Positions 54,844 to 63,521 of a DNA stretch of 64,000 nucleotides are shown here, one piece after another. The position numbers and the translations under genes were made by a program. Location: NCBI RefSeq assembly GCF_002272745.1, contig NZ_NPBD01000002.1:248001-312000 (forward strand). Direction: 5' to 3'. Origin of the DNA: Terribacillus saccharophilus (lineage in GTDB: Bacteria; Bacillota; Bacilli; Bacillales; Amphibacillaceae). The first letter of the stretch is position 1. Every line of letters starts with the position of its first letter. A model generated the notes under the pieces. It saw nothing but the letters and a program-made list of their open reading frames with translations, searched no databases and was not told where the DNA came from.

Positions 54844-55287
54844 ATGAAGCGAGGATTACTTCTCATATGTCTCATGTTGTTCATCTTTCCATCCATTGTA
54901 CAGGCTAAAACAGTAGAACTGGAATCTGTCGAAGCTCTGATTGAACGTGCGGATGGGAAGCCTGTAGTAATTATGTATTGGGCAACATGGTGTGATACAT
55001 GTTTGTCGGATTTATCGGAACTGGAGGAGTTTCATGCTGCTGCGGGTAAAAAGGTAAATGTGTATAGCATCAATGCTACTAAGAGTGAGCGAAGCGAGAA
55101 GCAAGTGAAGGCCTTTGTACAAAAAAGTGCTCTCCAAGTGCCGGTTTATCTGGATACGGAAGGTGCTGTAGCACATCAATTCCGCCAGGTTGCTGTACCA
55201 TTCACAATCATTGTGAACGAATCCGGTAAACAGCGGGTTATCCCTGGACCTGTGACAAAGAAGCAACTGGAGGAATGGGTCAAATAA
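54844..55287 (+). CDS. yneN: Secreted thioredoxin-like protein YneN
   Basis: 147 residues. Signal peptide (KRGLLLICLMLFIFPSIVQA, cleavage after VQA) followed by a TlpA/AhpC-TSA-type thioredoxin fold with CxxC in WATWCDTC and the cis-Pro loop VAVPFTIIV. Extracytoplasmic thiol-disulfide oxidoreductase or reductase fed by a CcdA-type transporter; ccdA is 6 kb upstream. Confidence 0.88.
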   Translation: MKRGLLLICLMLFIFPSIVQAKTVELESVEALIERADGKPVVIMYWATWCDTCLSDLSELEEFHAAAGKKVNVYSINATKSERSEKQVKAFVQKSALQVPVYLDTEGAVAHQFRQVAVPFTIIVNESGKQRVIPGPVTKKQLEEWVK

Positions 55288-55352
55288 AGTTCCGCCAGTT
55301 CACCTGTCTGGCTGTAGTATGCTAAAATGATGATAGAAAAGGGGGCATACTT

Positions 55353-57608
55353 GTGGCACAGACAGAGAAAACCCTGAACGAACAAGTGATTGGATGGAGT
55401 TCAATGGACATCTCACCGCCTCTATCAGAGATAGAGGCGTTACGTATGGCATCAGAGCTTGATACAGGGGAAGAAGAAGCCTTAAGACAAGGCTTGTATC
55501 GTATCATCGCTTTTTACCGGATCATGCGCGTGCATAAGCAGGATCCTATCAGCAGACAGCTGCTCGCTGCTTCTGAGCGGTCCCACCCAATCGTGATGGA
55601 GATCGACCAATTCGCACAAGTGAATCAATACTACCAAGCATTGATGAACACAGAATTGCCAGTATGGTCGATAAGGGAAACGGATTTCGATCCTGCAAAA
55701 CTAAAGAAGTCTCAATCCTTGCACAGTCAGCTGACGGATGCCTTACAGGCATATCCGCGCAGAGTAGATGGGGCCAGCAAAATTGCATCTGCATATAACC
55801 GTTCTTATGAGGAATTGGAAGATTTACTTGTCCTGCTGGAACAGACAATTGATACGATAGAAAATAGAAAGACAGGTTCGCCAGTTACAGCCATGAACGC
55901 AACTGTTCTGCAAATATTGAAATCCCTGACAGCTGTAAAGGAAGCGCTGCCTGATGTTTTGAGTCAGGCGAGCGAGAGCCGTCCGCTAGAAGTGCTGGAT
56001 CAGCTGATCGGACTGCAGGATGTAAAGACGTACATTCACGACTATTACCATTATCTGCGCTATCAACAGGAGAGAAAACAGTTTGGGTTCCAGATGGTAG
56101 ATGAACCAGGTCTTCATATGGTCATCACAGGGAACCCCGGTACGGGTAAAACGACGATAGCTCGTTTGCTGGCTAAACTGTATCATCAGCTTGGACTATT
56201 AGAATCTGATCATGTTGTCGAAGTAAACCGTTCCCATTTGGTTGGTTCGTATCTTGGTCAGAGTGAGGAAAACACGACAAATTATGTGCGTCAGGCAATT
56301 GGCGGCGTGCTGTTCATAGATGAAGCTTATAGCTTGAAGCGAGAAGGACAGAGCGGAAATGATTATGGACAGGCAGTAATTGATACCCTTGTTTCAAGTA
56401 TGACGAGCAGTGAATATGGCGGCAAATTCGCAGTCATTCTTGCTGGTTATCCAGAAGAGACGCGTCAGTTTCTATTCGCTAATCCAGGTCTACGCAGCAG
56501 AATTCCGGATCAGAATTACATCGAGCTTCCGGACTTCGAGACAGAAGAACTCCTGCAGATTGCAGAGAAAACGGCACTAGCGAATGATTTCTTTTTTACA
56601 GAAAAAGCGCTGCGTCTTGTGCAGGATAATATCGAACAAGCACGCGTAGATGATACATTTGGGAATGCCCGTACTGTAAGGGATATTGTTCTTCGGATCA
56701 TCTTCCAAAAAGGAGCTGACCGTAAACTGACGACAGATTCCTGGATAGATCATATGACACTGTCATCTCAAGATGTGAAAGATCCTAAACAGAACGAAAA
56801 CGAATCAGAGCCATTGCAGCAGCTGGAACAGCTGATCGGTCTGCAATCGATAAAGGAAGAAGTGAAAAAACTATCTTCCTTTGTTCAAATTCAGCAGGCG
56901 CGAAAAAGTAAAGGAGCTCCTGCAGTACCAATTCAGCTGCATGCTGTTTTTACTGGTAATCCTGGAACTGGTAAAACGACGATTGCTAAAATTTACGCTG
57001 CTATCCTGAAAGAGCGCGGATTGCTGAAGCGAGGACATATGGTCGTTGCTTCGCGAAGCGATCTGGTGGCGGGTTATGTTGGCCAAACAGCTGCCAAAAC
57101 AAAAACAGTCATTCGAGATGCGCTTGGCGGAGTATTATTCATTGATGAAGCGTACAGTTTGTTCCGTGGTTCACAAGATTTTGGCAAAGAAGCAATCGAC
57201 ACGCTTGTAGATGAGATGACGAAGCATAATGAAAACTTGGTAGTGGTACTTGCAGGTTACCAGCAGGAGATGAAGCAATTTATCGACAGCAATCCAGGGC
57301 TTGCTTCTCGTTTTAAGAAGTATTTTATCTTCCCTGATTACAATAGTGAAGAGCTCGTTGCGATTTTTAAGCATGCGATGGAAAATTATGCGTACATCCT
57401 TTCTGAAGAAGCGGAAGCTTTCTTGAAAGATCGGCTTGATGCAGTAACAGTAGCAGGGAATGCCCGATTCGTTACGAATCTCTTGGACGAAGCAATCCAG
57501 TTCCAGTCACTTCGACTTGTAGAAAGCCAAGAGCAGACGGAAATGAATATGCTTGAGAAGACAGATATAGAAAATGCTTGGGAAATGGTTAGGAGAAGTG
57601 CTTTATGA
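55353..57608 (+). CDS. Tandem AAA ATPase, SpoVK/CbxX family with two AAA domains
   Basis: 751 residues: a ~210-residue helical N-terminal region with no recognised motif, then two CbxX/CfqX AAA domains, each introduced by a LEQLIGLQ-type helix. Walker A GNPGTGKTT occurs at about residues 260 and 533; Walker B FIDEAYSL is present in both, as are NPGLRSR and NPGLASR. Both domains look catalytically complete. Each resembles SpoVK (22.9 kb). GTG 55353 follows AAAGGGGG. Overlaps yneP by 4 bases. Confidence 0.88.
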   Translation: MAQTEKTLNEQVIGWSSMDISPPLSEIEALRMASELDTGEEEALRQGLYRIIAFYRIMRVHKQDPISRQLLAASERSHPIVMEIDQFAQVNQYYQALMNTELPVWSIRETDFDPAKLKKSQSLHSQLTDALQAYPRRVDGASKIASAYNRSYEELEDLLVLLEQTIDTIENRKTGSPVTAMNATVLQILKSLTAVKEALPDVLSQASESRPLEVLDQLIGLQDVKTYIHDYYHYLRYQQERKQFGFQMVDEPGLHMVITGNPGTGKTTIARLLAKLYHQLGLLESDHVVEVNRSHLVGSYLGQSEENTTNYVRQAIGGVLFIDEAYSLKREGQSGNDYGQAVIDTLVSSMTSSEYGGKFAVILAGYPEETRQFLFANPGLRSRIPDQNYIELPDFETEELLQIAEKTALANDFFFTEKALRLVQDNIEQARVDDTFGNARTVRDIVLRIIFQKGADRKLTTDSWIDHMTLSSQDVKDPKQNENESEPLQQLEQLIGLQSIKEEVKKLSSFVQIQQARKSKGAPAVPIQLHAVFTGNPGTGKTTIAKIYAAILKERGLLKRGHMVVASRSDLVAGYVGQTAAKTKTVIRDALGGVLFIDEAYSLFRGSQDFGKEAIDTLVDEMTKHNENLVVVLAGYQQEMKQFIDSNPGLASRFKKYFIFPDYNSEELVAIFKHAMENYAYILSEEAEAFLKDRLDAVTVAGNARFVTNLLDEAIQFQSLRLVESQEQTEMNMLEKTDIENAWEMVRRSAL

Positions 57609-58024
57609 AGAAATCAACATCAGAAATAAATGTAAGATACGGCGAGACCGATCAAATGGGCGTTGTGTATCACGTAAATTATCTTGTTTGGTTTGAGATA
57701 GGTCGGACCGACTTTATTGAGACATTAGGTCTGCGCTACGCAGCAATGGAGGAGGACGGCTTTCTTTCCCCAGTTGTGGATGCCAAATTGAATTTCCATT
57801 ATCCGGTTCGGTACGGAGAAAAGCCGATTGTGGAAACATGGCTTCAATCTTATGATGGCATTCGAACAATGTATCGCTACGAAATCAAAAATGAAGCTGG
57901 TAAGCTTTGTGTATCCGGAACGTCGACTCATACAGTCGTGAAAAAGGAAACCTTCCGCCCGGTGTCCATTCGTCGTTCCCTGCCGGAATGGCATGCTGCA
58001 TATTCGAAAGCTATGGAAGCATAA
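57605..58024 (+). CDS. yneP: Acyl-CoA thioesterase YneP
   Basis: 139 residues, hotdog fold of the 4-hydroxybenzoyl-CoA thioesterase type: active-site Asp in YGETDQMGVVYHVNYLVWFE (YbgC-like). Substrate unknown. ATG overlaps the AAA gene stop (ATGA); yneQ follows three bases after its stop. Confidence 0.92.
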   Translation: MKKSTSEINVRYGETDQMGVVYHVNYLVWFEIGRTDFIETLGLRYAAMEEDGFLSPVVDAKLNFHYPVRYGEKPIVETWLQSYDGIRTMYRYEIKNEAGKLCVSGTSTHTVVKKETFRPVSIRRSLPEWHAAYSKAMEA

Positions 58025-58027
58025 CAA

Positions 58028-58345
58028 ATGGCATTTGGGATCAGGCGTAATGAATTGAAAGAATGGAAGGAGCGTGTACGCCAAGGGGAGATAGCTTTTT
58101 TGACTCACTATTGGCTGGACGCGCGATTTCCTGAAGCAAAGACAGTGACAAAAGCCGGCTGTGCAGACCGACAGAAGCTGATAGATTGGGGAGCACAGTA
58201 CGGTTTGCAGGAAGTTTGGATTGATGAGCATGAAGATCTATTGCATTTCGATTTGATTGGTGACTATCAGCTTCGTATACTCCAGGCAGAACAGCAATGG
58301 GAGCAGCTGGAGAGATTTCAGCTCTTACAAAATAAAAAGCAGTAA
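58028..58345 (+). CDS. yneQ: Uncharacterised protein YneQ
   Basis: 105 residues, soluble. Matches YneQ, conserved next to yneP; motifs HYWLDARFPEAKTVTKAGC and WIDEHEDLLHFDL. Function unknown. ATG 58028, no strong ribosome site, likely coupled to yneP. Confidence 0.85.
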   Translation: MAFGIRRNELKEWKERVRQGEIAFLTHYWLDARFPEAKTVTKAGCADRQKLIDWGAQYGLQEVWIDEHEDLLHFDLIGDYQLRILQAEQQWEQLERFQLLQNKKQ

Positions 58346-58370
58346 TCCTTTTGGGATTACTGCTTTTTTT
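58335..58370. terminator. Bidirectional terminator between yneQ and yidD
   Basis: 14-bp stem AAAAGCAGTAATCC / GGATTACTGCTTTT, loop TTTTG; T-run on the plus strand and A/T-rich on the minus strand. Confidence 0.9.
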
Positions 58371-58602
58371 CATGATGGTGCTCACATGTTGTACCAGGTA
58401 CAGGATCAAATCCACCACGGTGAAAAGGGTGGCATTTAGAAATACGTTTGATAGTGAGCCAGCCGCCCTTCCATGCACCATACTGCTTGATTGCCTCCAG
58501 CCCATATTGAGAACATGTCGGATAAAAACGGCAGGATGGCGGTGTTACAGGGCTGATAAATCGGCGATAGAAACGGATCAAGGCTAAAAATACCTTGTCC
58601 AT
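58357..58602 (-). CDS. yidD: Membrane protein insertion efficiency factor YidD
   Basis: 81 residues. The family signature is complete: [20 protein letters not shown], then CSQYGLEAI with conserved Cys, and [13 protein letters not shown]. Helps YidC-dependent membrane insertion. AGGAG precedes the ATG on the minus strand. Follows folE2 by four bases, so probably co-transcribed with it. Confidence 0.95.
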   Translation of the reverse strand: MDKVFLALIRFYRRFISPVTPPSCRFYPTCSQYGLEAIKQYGAWKGGWLTIKRISKCHPFHRGGFDPVPGTTCEHHHEKKQ

Positions 58603-58606
58603 ATGC

Positions 58607-59539
58607 TTACTCCTCTTCGTCGCGTTTGTCGTAGCTTAATGTGGCTACAGCGTCATGCAGATGGATGGATTCCTCGTTACTGCATGATACAGTGAATTTC
58701 TCCACATAATCGAGCTCATACAAATCAGCTGCAACAAGACGGACCATATCCTCGACAAAGCGCGGGTTTTCGTAGGCAGTTTCCGTAACCATTTTCTCAT
58801 CCGGACGCTTCAGGACAGGGTGAATTCGTGCGCTCGCATTGCTTTCGGCAGCTTCGAGCAAATCTTCTTTCCAGTCACGAACGTCTTCATCAAACGCATC
58901 TGTCAGCTGCACTTCCATAGAGACGATGCCGCGCTGGTTATGTGCGCTGTATTCGCTGATTTCTTTCGAGCAAGGACATAGTGTTGTCACTGTGCCGGAC
59001 AGCTTAGCTGTCGTGCGGAAGCCGGTATGTTTGTTATAAGCCACTTCAAGCGTAGCATCCGCATGGTTCAATCCAGTCATGCCGGAAGCAGGGCCGCTTC
59101 GCTCAAAGAACCATGGAAATGTCACTTTAACGCGTGCATCCTCTTGTTTCAGGCGGTCTGCAAGCTCTGCAACGAATGTCTGTAAGCTTTTAACAGATAC
59201 AGTAAATCCGTTCTTATGATACAAATCAAGCTGTTCAGTGAACCGGCTCATATTTGTACCTTTGCTATCCTGCTGAATGCTTGAGGTGAATTCGAACGTT
59301 CCGATTGTAGTCTGCATAGCAGGACGCGTAGTGCTGATCACTTGGATCGGATGTTTTACTTTCGCAATGCCGACTGCATCTATATGGAAAAGAAAGTTCT
59401 TTTTCGTATTTTGTAAGTCAGCCATATCGGCTTTGTTTTCTGGTTTCGTCTTCTTGCCTGGCGCAACAGAGCCGAACAATTTATGACGTTCTGCCTTTGA
59501 TGGCAGCTGTTTTTTAGTTGGTGTGTGTAGGTGTTGCAT
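58607..59539 (-). CDS. folE2: GTP cyclohydrolase I type 2 (FolE2)
   Basis: 310 residues, COG1469 family, the zinc-independent type IB enzyme that makes 7,8-dihydroneopterin triphosphate for folate and queuosine. Conserved GTNMSRF, the catalytic Cys in [14 protein letters not shown] and HNQRG. AAAGGAGT precedes ATG 59539. In B. subtilis it is Zur-regulated; only a half-site-like sequence was seen here. Confidence 0.93.
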   Translation of the reverse strand: MQHLHTPTKKQLPSKAERHKLFGSVAPGKKTKPENKADMADLQNTKKNFLFHIDAVGIAKVKHPIQVISTTRPAMQTTIGTFEFTSSIQQDSKGTNMSRFTEQLDLYHKNGFTVSVKSLQTFVAELADRLKQEDARVKVTFPWFFERSGPASGMTGLNHADATLEVAYNKHTGFRTTAKLSGTVTTLCPCSKEISEYSAHNQRGIVSMEVQLTDAFDEDVRDWKEDLLEAAESNASARIHPVLKRPDEKMVTETAYENPRFVEDMVRLVAADLYELDYVEKFTVSCSNEESIHLHDAVATLSYDKRDEEE

Positions 59540-59576
59540 AATTGTACTCCTTTCAAAGTCGCATGGACTAGCTTAA

Positions 59577-59606
59577 AGTATACCCGAAGCTAAGCTCGTA
59601 ATTCAA
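59577..59606 (-). promoter_or_regulatory. Sigma-A promoter of folE2-yidD (minus strand)
   Basis: Minus strand -35 TTGAAT (59601-59606), 18-base spacer, -10 TATACT (59577-59582). Confidence 0.65.
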
Positions 59607-59634
59607 TTGTCTGAACCGAGTATTCCCGGGAAAA

Positions 59635-59667
59635 TGAAAAAAACAATCCCGCTTACCTGGAATTGTT
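59635..59667 (-). terminator. Rho-independent terminator of plsY (minus strand)
   Basis: Minus strand AACAATTCC / GGGATTGTT (one wobble) with the plsY stop in the loop, followed by TTTTTTT. Confidence 0.85.
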
Positions 59668-60255
59668 TTTCACGAGGAAGGACGCTTTCGGTTCTTCACG
59701 TCTGATGATACGGACGATATTCTGTCTATGTTTATAGAGGATAAATATAGCCAGCAATCCGAGAACGATAGTAAGCACGATATCCTGTGCAATAAAGATC
59801 GAGACAACAACGCCGACAACGCCTGCTGTCATGGAAGCAAGTGATACATATTTGCTGATGAGCAGCACGATAACGAAACTTGCAATAATAATGGCGAACA
59901 GCAAGGCATTTACGCCTAGGATAATTCCCGCTGAAGTCGCAACAGCCTTTCCGCCTTTGAAACGGGCAAATACCGGATAAACGTGTCCGATGACTGCTCC
60001 TAGACCGATGACGAGCAGATATATATCGAACCCGAACATAACAGGCAAAATTGTGGCGATTGTTCCTTTCAAGATGTCTGCAATCAAAACAATTGTTCCG
60101 GCTTTTTTCCCGAGTATCCGGAATGTGTTTGTCGCACCAAGATTACCGCTTCCATGCTCTCTGACATCTATATTGTAGCCTACTTTGCCGACAATCAGGG
60201 CAGATGGAATTGAACCGATCAAATAGGCGAGCAGGATGAATAACACGTATTCCAT
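59653..60255 (-). CDS. plsY: Glycerol-3-phosphate acyltransferase PlsY
   Basis: 200 residues, five transmembrane helices. Motifs: [25 protein letters not shown] and [12 protein letters not shown], all required for acyl-phosphate and glycerol-3-phosphate binding. First acylation step of phospholipid synthesis. ATG 60255 chosen (seven to eight bases after AAAGGAGA); ATG 60261 sits too close to that site. Confidence 0.95.
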   Translation of the reverse strand: MEYVLFILLAYLIGSIPSALIVGKVGYNIDVREHGSGNLGATNTFRILGKKAGTIVLIADILKGTIATILPVMFGFDIYLLVIGLGAVIGHVYPVFARFKGGKAVATSAGIILGVNALLFAIIIASFVIVLLISKYVSLASMTAGVVGVVVSIFIAQDIVLTIVLGLLAIFILYKHRQNIVRIIRREEPKASFLVKNNSR

Positions 60256-60409
60256 ATACATTCTCCTTTAACAACAAAACGTTCCTATTACTTGCTTATC
60301 CATTTTAGCACGAAGTATCATGGAAGGGCATAACTTTTTACATAGTATAGGATTAAATCCCTAGATGCAAGGGTATGAGGACACTTAGTACATAATACGA
60401 GGTGAAGGT

Positions 60410-61477
60410 ATGATTGAATTCAAAGGCGTACAAAAGACTTACCCCGATGGGACTGAGGCAATCAAAAATTTCAATCTGGAGATAAAGGAAGGAGAACTTC
60501 TCACACTTATTGGACCAAGCGGCTGCGGCAAGACAACGACGATGAAAATGATTAACAGGCTTGTTGAACCAACAGCAGGTGATATATACATAAACGGAAA
60601 ACAGTTGAAAGAATACAACATACACGAACTACGATGGAATATCGGCTATGTTCTGCAGCAGATTGCTTTATTTCCGCATATGACTGTAGAAGAGAACATT
60701 GCTGTTGTTCCAGAAATGAAAAAGTGGAAGAAGAAAGAAATTCATGATCGTGCAAAAGAATTGATGCAAATGGTGGGGATGGAGCCTTCCATCTATATGA
60801 AAAAGAAGCCTTCTGAATTATCTGGTGGCCAGCAGCAGCGAGTCGGTGTGATTCGAGCCCTCGCTGCCGATCCGCAGATTTTGCTGATGGATGAGCCTTT
60901 CAGTGCATTGGATCCGATCAGCAGAGAAGGCCTGCAAAAGGATATCCGTAAACTACAGAAGCAGATTAAGAAGACAATTGTTTTCGTAACGCATGATATT
61001 GATGAGGCAACAGCGTTAGGTGATCGGGTCTGTCTCATGAATGCTGGTGAAATCATCCAAGTTGATACACCGCAGAAACTGATACTTGAGCCGCGTGATT
61101 CCTTCGTCCGCAACTTTATAGGAGATAAAAAATCACCATGGCAGACTGCGGTAGATATTGTAGCTTCCCAAACAGTTTCGCGTATTCTGACACAAACAGC
61201 ATACGAAGAAGGTAATTTTGACTCGGAGCAAGCTTATATTCTATCAAGTGATGACGGACAAGTATTGTGCGCAGTGGAGCATGGCAAACAGCAAAATGTC
61301 ATGGAAATTCCCAATGACATGAATGTATTGGAAGCAGTAAGTGTATTTGAAAATACCGGTACTAGCATCCTTCCTGTCACTAAGAACAATGAACTAATTG
61401 GTACACTTACGCAGCAGGAGCTATTGACATATTTAGCGAGTAAGACGGAAGTCAAGAATGGGGTGGTCACGCAATGA
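60410..61477 (+). CDS. OpuC/EgtV-type ABC transporter ATP-binding protein
   Basis: 355 residues. Walker A GPSGCGKTTT (about 35-44), ABC signature LSGGQQQR, Walker B ILLMDEPF, H-loop VTHD, then a C-terminal CBS-type region (~250-345). This is the ProV/OpuCA family that energises import of quaternary-amine compounds. GAGGTGA precedes ATG 60410. Overlaps the permease gene by four bases. Ligand depends on the partner: betaine/carnitine/choline or ergothioneine. Confidence 0.88.
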   Translation: MIEFKGVQKTYPDGTEAIKNFNLEIKEGELLTLIGPSGCGKTTTMKMINRLVEPTAGDIYINGKQLKEYNIHELRWNIGYVLQQIALFPHMTVEENIAVVPEMKKWKKKEIHDRAKELMQMVGMEPSIYMKKKPSELSGGQQQRVGVIRALAADPQILLMDEPFSALDPISREGLQKDIRKLQKQIKKTIVFVTHDIDEATALGDRVCLMNAGEIIQVDTPQKLILEPRDSFVRNFIGDKKSPWQTAVDIVASQTVSRILTQTAYEEGNFDSEQAYILSSDDGQVLCAVEHGKQQNVMEIPNDMNVLEAVSVFENTGTSILPVTKNNELIGTLTQQELLTYLASKTEVKNGVVTQ

Positions 61478-62994
61478 ACGCATTCTTAGACGTATTCGAG
61501 CAGCGTAGTGATTCCTTTTGGACAGCTTTGGGTGAACATTTGCAAATATCGATCATTGCTTTACTTATCAGTATAGCAATCGCCGTACCGCTTGGTCTCC
61601 TGCTCAGCCGCTCCAAAAAGCTGGCTGAACCGATTATCGCAGTAGCAGCAGTTCTGCAGACGATTCCTAGTCTTGCTATCTTGGCGTTCTTGATACCACT
61701 GATAGGTATCGGGACAAGACCCGCGGTTGTAGCACTAATTATTTATGCGCTGCTTCCGATACTTCGTAATACATATACCGGTATCGCCGAAGTTGATCCA
61801 GCTTTGAAAGAAGCAGCAACAGGTATGGGAATGAACAGTTTCCGCCGTCTTCGCAAAGTAGAGCTTCCGCTCGCAATGCCGATCATCATGGCTGGTATAC
61901 GGACTGCGATGGTCATGATTGTCGGTACTACTACTATCGCTGCTTTGATCGGTGCCGGAGGACTCGGGGAACTGATCTTGTTAGGAATTGACCGAGGCGG
62001 TGATGTAAACCTCATTCTGCTTGGGGCAATTCCAGCAGCTTTGCTGGCTATTCTATTGGATTTGGTCATTCGTATATTCGAGCGCACGAGCCGGAAATTT
62101 GGATTCAAATCACTGGCCGTCTTGCTATTGGTGGCTATTATCGGTGTCGTTACACCATTTGTGGCAGCTCAAGATGATCAGCCGGATCTCGTAATCGGCG
62201 GTAAGCTGAATGCTGAGCCTACGATCCTTATCAATATGTACAAGCTGCTTATTGAGGACCAGTCTGATTTAGAGGTTGAATTGGAACCGAATCTAGGAAA
62301 AACAGATTTCCTGTTTGAAGCATTGAAAAGCGGGAGTATTGATATTTATCCGGAATTCAGCGGTACTGCATTAGTAACATTAGCTGGTGAACAAGCAGAA
62401 AGTAATGACGGTCAGGAAGTATACGAGCAGGCGAAGGAAGCTATGAGTAAATCGTTCGACATGGCATATCTGGAGCCGATGGCGTACAATAATACGTATA
62501 CACTTGCAGTGAAGCGATCATTCGCAGAAGAAAACGATTTACAAACGATTGCGGACCTTCGTAAAATGGATGATGAGATGACAGCTGGATTCACATTAGA
62601 ATTCAGTGATCGGGAAGATGGCTATTTAGGCATTCAGGAGCTTTATGGAGTCGAGTTTGGTGAGCTGAGTACGTTGGATCCTGGTATACGTCAGCAAGCG
62701 ATCGAAGCTGATGATGTAGATATTATCGATGCCTATTCGACAGACAGTTATATTAGAGATTTGGATCTTGTAACGTTGGACGATCCGGAAAATCTATTCC
62801 CGCCATACCAAGGTGCTCCGCTGATGCGTCAGGAGACGCTTGATGAATACCCAGAGCTTGCTGACATATTGGGAAAGCTTGCGGGTAAGATAACAGATGA
62901 GCAAATGACAGAGATGAATTACCAAGTCGATTTCGAAGAGAAACAGCCAGAGGATGTAGCAAGAGAATACCTCGAGCAGGAAGGTTTACTCTAA
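61474..62994 (+). CDS. Fused ABC permease/substrate-binding protein (OpuC-type or EgtU-like)
   Basis: 506 residues. N-terminal ProW-like permease (six helices, ~20-225; EAATGMGMNSFRRLRKVELP EAA loop) fused to an extracytoplasmic OpuAC-type binding domain (~235-506: VIGGKLNAEPTILINMYKLL; PEFSGTAL; REDGYLGIQ; DAYSTDSYI). This single-chain layout is found in Lactococcus-type OpuA relatives and in EgtU, the ergothioneine importer (BilE in Listeria). Which ligand applies cannot be settled by eye. Overlaps the ATPase gene. Confidence 0.85.
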   Translation: MNAFLDVFEQRSDSFWTALGEHLQISIIALLISIAIAVPLGLLLSRSKKLAEPIIAVAAVLQTIPSLAILAFLIPLIGIGTRPAVVALIIYALLPILRNTYTGIAEVDPALKEAATGMGMNSFRRLRKVELPLAMPIIMAGIRTAMVMIVGTTTIAALIGAGGLGELILLGIDRGGDVNLILLGAIPAALLAILLDLVIRIFERTSRKFGFKSLAVLLLVAIIGVVTPFVAAQDDQPDLVIGGKLNAEPTILINMYKLLIEDQSDLEVELEPNLGKTDFLFEALKSGSIDIYPEFSGTALVTLAGEQAESNDGQEVYEQAKEAMSKSFDMAYLEPMAYNNTYTLAVKRSFAEENDLQTIADLRKMDDEMTAGFTLEFSDREDGYLGIQELYGVEFGELSTLDPGIRQQAIEADDVDIIDAYSTDSYIRDLDLVTLDDPENLFPPYQGAPLMRQETLDEYPELADILGKLAGKITDEQMTEMNYQVDFEEKQPEDVAREYLEQEGLL

Positions 62995-63011
62995 GGAAAG
63001 GGGCATGAAAA

Positions 63012-63440
63012 ATGACATTTCAGAATCCAGATAATCAACAGATTCGTGACATACTAATCAATGCGAAGACGATTGCGGTAGTGGGGTTGTCCGATTCTCC
63101 GGTCCGCACCTCTTATGGTGTATCTCGGGCGATGCAGCAGGCTGGCTATAAGATTATCCCCGTCAATCCGCACGTGACCGAAGTTCTTGGCGAAAAAGCT
63201 TATCCTAGTTTGGCTGATGTACCTGATGAGATTGATATTATCAATGTATTTCGTCGGTCAGAATTTCTGCCAGATTTGGCAAGAGAAGCGAGCAAGACGA
63301 ATACCCGTATCTTCTGGTCCCAGCAAGGTGTCTATGATGAAGGAGCTGCCTCTTATTTAGAACAGGAAGGTTTTACGGTCTTGATGGATCTATGCATCAA
63401 GGTCGCCCATAGTGTGCTTGTCGGACCTACACGCAATTGA
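63012..63440 (+). CDS. yneT: CoA-binding protein YneT
   Basis: 142 residues, Rossmann-type CoA_binding_2 domain (AVVGLSDSPVRTSYGVSRAM; IIPVNPHVTEVLGEKAYPSL; FWSQQGVYDEGA; DLCIKV). YneT lies near plsY in B. subtilis as well. Role unknown. Weak GGAAAGGGGC upstream of ATG 63012. Confidence 0.92.
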   Translation: MTFQNPDNQQIRDILINAKTIAVVGLSDSPVRTSYGVSRAMQQAGYKIIPVNPHVTEVLGEKAYPSLADVPDEIDIINVFRRSEFLPDLAREASKTNTRIFWSQQGVYDEGAASYLEQEGFTVLMDLCIKVAHSVLVGPTRN

Positions 63441-63444
63441 TTTT

Positions 63445-63476
63445 ACCCCATCTGCTCCTAGTAGATGGGGTTCTTG
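63445..63476 (+). terminator. Rho-independent terminator after yneT
   Basis: Stem ACCCCATCT / AGATGGGGT, 9-base loop, then TCTTG; a weak T-run. Confidence 0.75.
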
Positions 63477-63521
63477 TATCATTTGCGTATACTAATACAG
63501 ATGATAAAAGGAGGAACAAAC

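Noticed and set aside
59590..59612. Zur-box-like half site (TCGTAAT) upstream of folE2
   Set aside because: Only one half of the TCGTAATNATTACGA palindrome is present; not enough to claim zinc control.
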